Shown piece after piece: positions 1 to 5,460 of a stretch of 5,526 nucleotides of DNA. Positions within the stretch are counted from its first letter, which is position 1, and each line of letters opens with the position of its first letter. A program made the position numbers and the translations under genes. The notes under the pieces were generated by a model that had not been told where the DNA came from, searched no databases, and saw only the letters and a program-made list of their open reading frames with translations. The stretch is from Patescibacteria group bacterium (GTDB lineage Bacteria > Patescibacteriota > Minisyncoccia > Minisyncoccales > PEYH01). Location: contig JAHIEL010000007.1 of the NCBI GenBank assembly GCA_018901715.1, positions 1 through 5,526 on the forward strand, in the 5' to 3' direction.

Positions 1-1047
1 GAAGGCCCGGAAACAATTGAAAATGCCACAAGAGGCAGAATGATATTAAAAGACGGTATGGCTAAACTTGGAGGGCTGGAGCCAGTTATAGATAAACTAA
101 AAAAAATAGACAGAATTATTATTGTTGGTATGGGAACTGCTTTTTTAGCAGGAAAAGTGGGCGAATATATGCTTGAAGAATATGCTGGCATTCCCGTAGA
201 AGTAGAAAACGCTTCAGAGTTTAGATACAAAAAACCCGTTATTAATAAGAATGATGCGGTTTTAGCAATTTCTCAATCAGGAGAAACAGCAGACACTCTT
301 TTTGCTGTAAAAGAAGCTAAAAGGAAAGGAGCGCTAACTTTAGGCATTGTAAATGTCGTTGGCTCAAGCATTGCCAGAGAAGTTGAAGCAGGCGTTTACA
401 ATCACGCTGGTCCGGAAATAGCAGTCGCCTCTACTAAGGCCTTTATTTCCCAACTAACTATTTTAGCTCTTTTAACTGTGTTTTTAGGCAGGCAAAGGAA
501 TATGTCTTTAGTAACAGGCAAGAGAATTTTAGAAGAATTAGAGAAATTACCAGAACTTTGTAAAAAGATTTTAGAGAAGAAAGAAGATATTAAGGGCTTA
601 GCTGAAAAATATTTTGATTTTAAAAATTTTCTTTATCTTGGTAGAAAATATAACTATCCAGTTGCTTGCGAAGGCGCTTTAAAACTAAAAGAAATTTCAT
701 ATATCCACGCCGAAGGTATGCCAACAGGGGAAATAAAGCATGGTCCTATTGCCATGCTTGATAAGGACTTCCCTAGTTTTGTGATTGCTTTAAAAGATAG
801 TGTTTACGAAAAGAATGTTTCTAATATTGAGGAAATAAAAGCTAGGGACGGCAAAGTTATTGCCTTAGCAACAGAAGGAGATGATTTATCAGCTGATGAT
901 GTTTTATTTATTCCCAAAACTTTGGAAATGCTTAGCCCTATTTTATCAGTTATTCCTCTTCAACTCTTTGCTTATTATATTTCGGTAAAAAAGGGCTTAG
1001 ATGTGGACAAGCCAAGAAACTTGGCGAAGAGCGTTGTTGTTGAATAA
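1..1047 (+). CDS. glmS: Glutamine-fructose-6-phosphate aminotransferase (isomerizing), 5'-truncated by window edge
   Basis: GlmS converts fructose-6-phosphate and glutamine to glucosamine-6-phosphate and glutamate in the cytoplasm, the first step towards UDP-GlcNAc. The frame is open to the left edge. The first residues (EGPETIENATRGR) match the linker that precedes the isomerase half in E. coli GlmS, so the glutaminase half should lie upstream and the ATG at 40 is not the start. The 348 visible residues hold two SIS domains. Seen, numbered from the first visible residue: GMGTA (43-47), SQSGETADT (91-99, sugar-phosphate binding), EGALKLKEISYIHAE (224-238), IKHGP (245-249) and the C-terminal DVDKPRNLAKSVVVE. 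By alignment from memory, K228, E231, H247 and K343 correspond to E. coli K485, E488, H504 and K603, so the isomerase site looks intact. The position of E. coli Cys300 is Met here. The stop is TAA. It may or may not be cotranscribed with iorA, since a promoter-like motif lies in the 38-bp gap. Confidence 0.95.
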   Translation, partial: EGPETIENATRGRMILKDGMAKLGGLEPVIDKLKKIDRIIIVGMGTAFLAGKVGEYMLEEYAGIPVEVENASEFRYKKPVINKNDAVLAISQSGETADTLFAVKEAKRKGALTLGIVNVVGSSIAREVEAGVYNHAGPEIAVASTKAFISQLTILALLTVFLGRQRNMSLVTGKRILEELEKLPELCKKILEKKEDIKGLAEKYFDFKNFLYLGRKYNYPVACEGALKLKEISYIHAEGMPTGEIKHGPIAMLDKDFPSFVIALKDSVYEKNVSNIEEIKARDGKVIALATEGDDLSADDVLFIPKTLEMLSPILSVIPLQLFAYYISVKKGLDVDKPRNLAKSVVVE

Positions 1048-1067
1048 TTTTAATTTTGAGTTATTTG

Positions 1068-1076
1068 TGATACAAT
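1068..1076 (+). promoter_or_regulatory. Extended -10 promoter motif for iorA
   Basis: TGATACAAT fits the bacterial extended -10 consensus (TGnTATAAT) with one mismatch. It lies in the 38-bp gap between the glmS stop and the iorA ATG. No convincing -35 hexamer sits 16-18 bp upstream, which is usual for extended -10 promoters. Transcription would start about 6-9 bp downstream, near 1082-1085, which touches the ATG at 1086, so the mRNA would be leaderless or nearly so. This agrees with the absence of a Shine-Dalgarno sequence before iorA. An imperfect dyad (AGTTATT at 1059-1065, AATTACT at 1074-1080) overlaps the motif, but it is too weak to call an operator. If the organism is archaeal this reading fails, as no good TATA box is seen about 26 bp upstream of the start. 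Confidence 0.45.
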
Positions 1077-1085
1077 TACTTATCT

Positions 1086-2753
1086 ATGAATTGGGAAAAT
1101 ATTTTTTTAAAAAAACAATCTGGGAAAGAAATTCTTTTAGGGAATAATGCTATTATCAGAGGAGCCCTTGAATCAGGGGTTCAGTTTGTATCTGCTTATC
1201 CCGGAACACCATCTTCAGAAATTGGAGATAATTTTTCATATCTTTCCAAACATTTTAAAACCGACTTTTATTTTGAATATTCTATTAATGAGAAAGTGGC
1301 AATGGAGGCAGCAATTGGAGCTAGCTTTTCCAATTTAAAATGCCTTGTTGCTATGAAGCACTTTGGCTTGAATGTTGCTAGCGATGCTCTTCTGCCGTTT
1401 GTATACACAGGAGTTAAAGGACCAACAGTAATATCTGTTTCAGATGATCCATCTTGCCATAGCTCTGGCCAGTCAGAACAAAATACAAGAGCATTTGCTG
1501 AATTAGCTCATATTCCCATATTAGAGCCATCAGATTCTCAAGAATGTAAGGACTTTGTTAAGTTAGGGTTTGAAATTTCTGAAAAGTTCAAGATTCCTGT
1601 GCTCATCAGAACAACAACCAGAGTGGCCCATCAAAGCGGAATTGTTAAACTGGATAAATTCAAGAAATCAAAGAACAAGGCAAAGTTTGTAAAAAATTAC
1701 AATCAATTTGTAACAATGCCACCAAGAGTTTTGGCTATGCATGATGAGTTGTTGGAAAAAATACAAAGAATAAAAGAATATGCTGAAAAATCAGAAATAA
1801 ACACAATAGAAAACAGTGCTAAAGGAAAAATAGGAATCATCACTTCATCTGTGAGCTATCTTTATGTAATGGAGGTCTTAGATAAATTAAATCTCAAATT
1901 ACCAGTTTTCAAAATTGGTATTTTTTATCCTTTGGCTAGCGATAAACTCAAACAATTTATTAAAAATCTAGATAAAGTTTTGATTGTTGAAGAATTAGAA
2001 CCATATCTTGAAAGAGAAACCACGATTGCTGCCAAAGATATAAATCCTAAATTAAAAATTTATGGAAAAGAAATTTTGCCAGAGACAAGAGAATTAAGAC
2101 CGGAACAGGTGACAGCTGCGATTGCTTGGCTCTTAAAAAAACAATACAAATTGAAAAATATTGAAGTTCCAAAGACCTTAAAAAGATTTCCAAGTTTATG
2201 TGCTGGTTGCCCTTATTGGCTTGTTTTTAATGGCATTAAGGAAGCAGTCAAGCAGAGCAATTTAAAACAAGAAGATGTTGTTTTCGGCGGAGGCATTGGT
2301 TGTTATATGCTTGCTTCTTTTGTTCCGCATAATCTACAAGATTATTTATTTTGTATGGGCTCTTCTATCGGCATTGCCCATGGCATTAAAAAGGCAAATC
2401 CAAAGCAAAAATTAATTTCCCTTGTTGGGGATTCAAGCTTTTTTCACGCTTCAATGCCTGCCTTAGCTAATGCTGTTCATAATCAGTCCAATCCTTTAAT
2501 TATTATTATGAATAATAGCATTACAGCTATGACTGGACAGCAACCATATCCAGGAATTACAGAAACAGGGAGAAAGGAAAAGGGAAAGCTAATTAAAATA
2601 GAAGAGGTAGTAAAGGCGTTGGGAGTTGAGAATTTAAGGGTTATTGATCCAAACAATTATAAGGAATTTGTTAAAACAGTTAAAGATTATTTAAACAAAA
2701 ATGAATTAGCAGTAATTATTGCAAGATCTCCATGTCTAAGAATAAAAAAATAA
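1086..2753 (+). CDS. iorA: Indolepyruvate ferredoxin oxidoreductase alpha subunit, short form without the C-terminal ferredoxin domain
   Basis: This is the thiamine-diphosphate subunit of a 2-oxoacid:ferredoxin oxidoreductase. The family oxidatively decarboxylates arylpyruvates such as indolepyruvate with CoA, giving an aryl-acetyl-CoA, CO2 and reduced ferredoxin. The protein has 555 residues. The N-terminal pyrimidine-binding domain carries AYPGTPSSE (37-45) and NEKVAMEAAIGAS (68-80). A middle domain spans roughly 245-345. The pyrophosphate-binding domain shows LCAGCP (371-376), GGGIGC (401-406), MGSSIGIAHG (424-433), GDSSFFHA (448-455), MNN (475-477) and AMTGQQPYPG (481-490). Canonical IorA proteins run to about 600-650 residues, with a C-terminal 2[4Fe-4S] ferredoxin domain after the RPC segment. 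Here translation stops five residues after the equivalent SPC (548-550). Cys372, 375, 406 and 550 match the expected ligands of the TPP-proximal cluster, so the core seems functional. There is no Shine-Dalgarno; the start is fixed by the family N-terminus and the upstream promoter. The true substrate is uncertain. Confidence 0.9.
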   Translation: MNWENIFLKKQSGKEILLGNNAIIRGALESGVQFVSAYPGTPSSEIGDNFSYLSKHFKTDFYFEYSINEKVAMEAAIGASFSNLKCLVAMKHFGLNVASDALLPFVYTGVKGPTVISVSDDPSCHSSGQSEQNTRAFAELAHIPILEPSDSQECKDFVKLGFEISEKFKIPVLIRTTTRVAHQSGIVKLDKFKKSKNKAKFVKNYNQFVTMPPRVLAMHDELLEKIQRIKEYAEKSEINTIENSAKGKIGIITSSVSYLYVMEVLDKLNLKLPVFKIGIFYPLASDKLKQFIKNLDKVLIVEELEPYLERETTIAAKDINPKLKIYGKEILPETRELRPEQVTAAIAWLLKKQYKLKNIEVPKTLKRFPSLCAGCPYWLVFNGIKEAVKQSNLKQEDVVFGGGIGCYMLASFVPHNLQDYLFCMGSSIGIAHGIKKANPKQKLISLVGDSSFFHASMPALANAVHNQSNPLIIIMNNSITAMTGQQPYPGITETGRKEKGKLIKIEEVVKALGVENLRVIDPNNYKEFVKTVKDYLNKNELAVIIARSPCLRIKK

Positions 2754-3328
2754 ACATTGTAATATCCGGAGTAGGAGGACAAGGCCTAATAACTTTAGGA
2801 AACATTTTGGCTAGAGCTGCTTTTTTGGAAGGCAAAGATATTAAAATGTCTGAGCTTCACGGATTATCTCAAAGAGGCGGTTCGGTAGCTGTTCAGATTC
2901 GCTTTGGCAAAAAGATTTATTCTCCTCTGATTTCAGTTCAGGAAGCAGATTTAGTGATTGCTATGGAGAGGAATGAAGCGCTTAAAAGTTGCTTATTCGG
3001 AGACAAAGCAAAAACAATATTTTTAATAAATGATAATTCTATTTTTTCTCCTGCTTTTGGAGATAAAAAATTAGATAGTTTTGAGGTTATTAAGAACAAA
3101 ATCTTGCCTTTTGCTAAAAAGATTTATTCTATTAACGCTACAGATATTACAACTGAAAAATTTGATATGCCTGTTTTAGCAGGAATTTATATGTTAGGTT
3201 GTGCTATTTCTAAAGGGTTTATCCCCTTAAAGCCAGAGAATGTTTTAAAAGCAATAGAAGATATAGTGCCAAGAGGCATTGAAGACAATAAAAAGGCCTT
3301 TAATTTAGCTAAACAAAGTTTAATTTAA
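2732..3328 (+). CDS. iorB: Indolepyruvate ferredoxin oxidoreductase beta subunit
   Basis: This is the small partner of IorA, equivalent to the gamma-type domain of pyruvate/2-ketoisovalerate:ferredoxin oxidoreductases, and it completes the active site and CoA-binding region of the cytoplasmic complex. Its 198 residues match the usual length of about 190-200. Seen: SGVGGQG (12-18, glycine-rich loop), SELHGLSQRGGSV (40-52, the family signature) and ADLVIAMER (72-80). No cysteine motif for a cluster is present, which is normal for this subunit. The ATG at 2732 puts the glycine loop at the usual place and lies inside the end of iorA, a 22-bp overlap with no Shine-Dalgarno, so translation probably depends on ribosomes finishing iorA or on slippage at the A7 run. 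The stop is TAA, and 12 bp separate it from the next gene. Confidence 0.92.
   Translation: MSKNKKINIVISGVGGQGLITLGNILARAAFLEGKDIKMSELHGLSQRGGSVAVQIRFGKKIYSPLISVQEADLVIAMERNEALKSCLFGDKAKTIFLINDNSIFSPAFGDKKLDSFEVIKNKILPFAKKIYSINATDITTEKFDMPVLAGIYMLGCAISKGFIPLKPENVLKAIEDIVPRGIEDNKKAFNLAKQSLI
2744..2750 (+). other. Possible -1 ribosomal slippage heptamer at the iorA/iorB junction
   Basis: Seven adenines read as A_AAA_AAA in the iorA frame, directly before the iorA stop TAA (2751-2753). This fits the X_XXY_YYZ form of -1 slippage sites. A one-base backward slip would continue as ATA AAC ATT, which is exactly the iorB frame, giving an IorA-IorB fusion of about 747 residues. No strong hairpin lies 5-9 nt downstream; only a weak 5-bp stem (CCTAA 2785-2789 with TTAGG 2795-2799) is visible, and no strong upstream Shine-Dalgarno stimulator. 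A-runs are common in AT-rich DNA, so this may be chance. Confidence 0.3.
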
Positions 3329-3340
3329 AAGAATTTTAAA

Positions 3341-4288
3341 ATGCCCAAGCAAATAGTTGCAATGGGTGGCGGAAACGCTATGCCAAAAGCTGTTTTGGCA
3401 GGCCTTAAGCAGTTTGATGTTGAGTTGACTGCTGTTTGTGCTATGCTTGATTCGGGAGGATCTTCTGGTCGTTTAAGAAAGGACTATAAGATAATGGCAC
3501 CAGGAGATATTAGGAGGGCATTTTTAGCTCTTGCTAATACTTCGCCTGTTGTTGAAAATCTTTTTAATTATCGTTTTGAGGCAGGAGAATTAAAGGGCCA
3601 TAATTTTGCAAATCTTTTAATTGCAGCACTTGAACTTTCTACCGGAGATTACAAGCAGACCATTGAGACGATGAATAGGATTTTAGATGTTAAGCATAAG
3701 GTTTTGCCTGTCACCTTAGATAAGTCAGAGCTTTGCGTTGTTTTAGAGAATGGCGAAACAATTATTGGAGAAACAAATATTGATAAGCCGAAGCATAATT
3801 CTAACTTAAAAATTGAAAAAATTTATTTATCTCCAGAGCCCAATGCTTATCCAGAAGCGCTTGAATCAATTGAAAAAGCTGATTTAATAATCATAGGTCC
3901 TGGTGATCTTTATTCATCCTTAGCCCAAATCTTACTTTGTAAAGGAGTAAAAGAGGCCATACAAGCAACAAAAGCGAAAATTGTTTATGTTGTTAACCTG
4001 ATGACAAAGCTCGGGGAAACAAATAAATTTTCTGTAAATGATTTTGTCAAAGAGATAGAAAATATGATAAACAGAAAATTAGATTTTGTTTTGTGTAATA
4101 ATAATATTCCATCAAAAGAAAAAATAAAAATTTATTTAGCCAAACATTCTGAATTAATAGAGATGACAAAAATAGATATAGACACAAAAGACAAAAGATT
4201 TATTCAAGCAGATTTATTAGACGAAGAAAATCTTGCGCATAACACTGAAAAATTATCTAAATTAATATTTAAATTATGCAAGCAATAA
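3341..4288 (+). CDS. yvcK: YvcK/GlmR-type, CofD-like UDP-sugar-binding protein
   Basis: This belongs to the CofD/UPF0052 superfamily and is closest to YvcK (GlmR, 'gluconeogenesis factor'). In Bacillus and Listeria that protein binds UDP-GlcNAc and influences GlmS activity, cell-wall synthesis and growth on gluconeogenic carbon. The protein has 315 residues, typical for YvcK (about 310-330). Seen: GGGNAM (9-14), DSGGSSGRLR (37-46), APGDIRRA (53-60), GHNFANLL (86-93), IGPGDLYSS (185-193) and NLMTKLGETNKF (219-230). These line up in order with B. subtilis YvcK motifs as I recall them. Differences are GGGNAM for the usual GGGTGL, and DSGG for DDGG. The DxGGSSG motif favours YvcK over true CofD (2-phospho-lactate transferase), and no other F420 gene is present. 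The ATG at 3341 directly precedes the first beta strand. It has no Shine-Dalgarno, follows iorB by 12 bp and overlaps glmU by 13 bp. Neighbouring glmS and glmU support a role tied to UDP-GlcNAc. Biochemical activity is inferred. Confidence 0.88.
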   Translation: MPKQIVAMGGGNAMPKAVLAGLKQFDVELTAVCAMLDSGGSSGRLRKDYKIMAPGDIRRAFLALANTSPVVENLFNYRFEAGELKGHNFANLLIAALELSTGDYKQTIETMNRILDVKHKVLPVTLDKSELCVVLENGETIIGETNIDKPKHNSNLKIEKIYLSPEPNAYPEALESIEKADLIIIGPGDLYSSLAQILLCKGVKEAIQATKAKIVYVVNLMTKLGETNKFSVNDFVKEIENMINRKLDFVLCNNNIPSKEKIKIYLAKHSELIEMTKIDIDTKDKRFIQADLLDEENLAHNTEKLSKLIFKLCKQ

Positions 4289-5460
4289 TTTTAGCAGCTG
4301 GAAAAGGTTCACGACTAGAGCCCCTATCTTGCGCAAAAGACAAGCCGTTATTAAAGATAATGGGCAAGACCATTCTTGAAAGAAATCTTGATGAATTAAA
4401 AGGGCTAATCAAAGAAGCGATTTTAATAATCAGGCCAAATGACAGGGGCAGGGCTGTGATTTCTCTTTTTGGCGCAGAATACAATAAAATAAAGATTAAA
4501 TATGTTATTCAAAAACAGCCATTAGGCACTGGTCATGCAGCTAAATCAGCTTTGGAATTTATAGAAGATAAATTTCTGCTCTTAAATGGAGATGATTTAT
4601 ATTCAAGAGAAGATATTAACGCGGTCTTAAAGAAATTCCCTTGTATTTTAGTAAAAGAAGTTGAAGATCCCAGGGCTTTTGGAGTTATTGAATCAACAGA
4701 CGGTGTTGTAGAAAATTTTGTTGAAAAGCCCAAAAGGCCAAAGAGTAATTTAGCGAATATTGGTCTGTATTTTCTGCCGAAGTCAATTTTTGATTACAAA
4801 ATACAGAAATCTTCAAGAGGAGAATATGAAATAACCGATTATATCCGTCATTTTATAAAAGAGAATAAACTTTATTTCAAAAAAGCTAAAACATGGTTGC
4901 CAATTTCCTATTGCTGGAATGTTTTAGAGGCGAATAGGTTGTTTTTAGCAGGTATTAAAAAAGAAATTCAGGGCAAGGTTGAGAAAGATGTTGTTATTAA
5001 AGGAGAGGCAAAAATAGGCAAAGGCAGTATAATCAAAACAGGCACATATATTGAGGGGCCTGTAATCATTGGCAAAAATTGTATTATTGGTCCTAATTCA
5101 TATATTCGCGCTTTTACCAGTATTGGGGATTCTTGTCGCATAGGCCAGGCAGTGGAAATAAAAGAATCAATTATTGGCGACAATACCAATATCGCTCATT
5201 TAAGTTTCGTAGGGGATTCAATAATAGGTGATAACTGCAATTTAGCTGCTGGCACTATTATTGCTAATCTTAGGCATGATGGCCAGACAGTCCATACAGA
5301 GGTTAACGGAGTTTTGAAAGATACAGGAAGAAAAAAATTAGGAGCAATAATTGGGGACAATGTAAAAACAGGTATCGGCACTTTAATTTATCCAGGCAGA
5401 AAAATTTGGCCTGATAAAACTATAGAGCCAGGAGCGATAATAAAAAAGGATGTTAAGTAG
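4276..5460 (+). CDS. glmU: Archaeal-type bifunctional GlmU: sugar-1-phosphate nucleotidylyltransferase / amino-sugar-1-phosphate acetyltransferase
   Basis: It probably performs the last two steps to UDP-GlcNAc: acetyl-CoA-dependent acetylation of glucosamine-1-phosphate and uridylyl transfer from UTP. The 394 residues are closer to archaeal enzymes such as Sulfolobus ST0452 (about 400) than to E. coli GlmU (about 456). The N-terminal nucleotidyltransferase domain (1-225) shows LAAGKGSRL (6-14), KDKPLL (21-26), GTGHA (84-88), NGDD (104-107, metal site), DPRAFGVIE (131-139), FVEKP (148-152), NIGLYF (161-166), RGEYEITD (181-188) and WNVLEAN (214-220). From about 235 a left-handed beta-helix of hexapeptide repeats follows, with H308, N331 and a C-terminal GRKIWP (374-379). 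H308 and N331 match acetyltransferase residues I recall for ST0452; Tyr311 there is Phe here. The start overlaps yvcK by 13 bp and has no Shine-Dalgarno. The stop is TAG. A role on another sugar (glucose- or galactosamine-1-phosphate) remains possible. Confidence 0.9.
   Translation: MQAIILAAGKGSRLEPLSCAKDKPLLKIMGKTILERNLDELKGLIKEAILIIRPNDRGRAVISLFGAEYNKIKIKYVIQKQPLGTGHAAKSALEFIEDKFLLLNGDDLYSREDINAVLKKFPCILVKEVEDPRAFGVIESTDGVVENFVEKPKRPKSNLANIGLYFLPKSIFDYKIQKSSRGEYEITDYIRHFIKENKLYFKKAKTWLPISYCWNVLEANRLFLAGIKKEIQGKVEKDVVIKGEAKIGKGSIIKTGTYIEGPVIIGKNCIIGPNSYIRAFTSIGDSCRIGQAVEIKESIIGDNTNIAHLSFVGDSIIGDNCNLAAGTIIANLRHDGQTVHTEVNGVLKDTGRKKLGAIIGDNVKTGIGTLIYPGRKIWPDKTIEPGAIIKKDVK

Noticed and set aside
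40..1047. Taking the ATG at 40 as the start of a stand-alone SIS-domain protein
   Set aside because: The frame is open through position 1 and the residues before the ATG match the GlmS linker, so the gene continues to the left of the window.
1059..1080. Imperfect inverted repeat AGTTATT / AATTACT as operator or terminator
   Set aside because: The stem is only 6 of 7 pairs, AT-rich, with an 8-base loop and no U-run. Similar dyads are expected by chance in such DNA.
1147..1338. A 63-residue + strand frame inside iorA
   Set aside because: It overlaps the highly conserved pyrimidine-binding domain of IorA in another frame and shows no recognisable features.
2744..2750. The A7 run as an assembly error hiding a longer IorA with a ferredoxin domain
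   Set aside because: In the -1 frame the sequence is iorB. In the +1 frame the visible reading is not cysteine-rich. No shift restores CxxCxxC motifs, so the domain is absent rather than masked.
3341..4288. Calling the yvcK-like gene a true CofD of F420 synthesis
   Set aside because: The DxGGSSG motif and overall match fit YvcK better, and no F420 genes are nearby.
4269..5381. Four reverse-strand open frames (4269-4484, 4533-4733, 4968-5189, 5196-5381)
   Set aside because: All lie within glmU, apart from a few bases at the 4269 end, give low-complexity proteins unlike any family I know, and have no start signals. They are antisense shadows.
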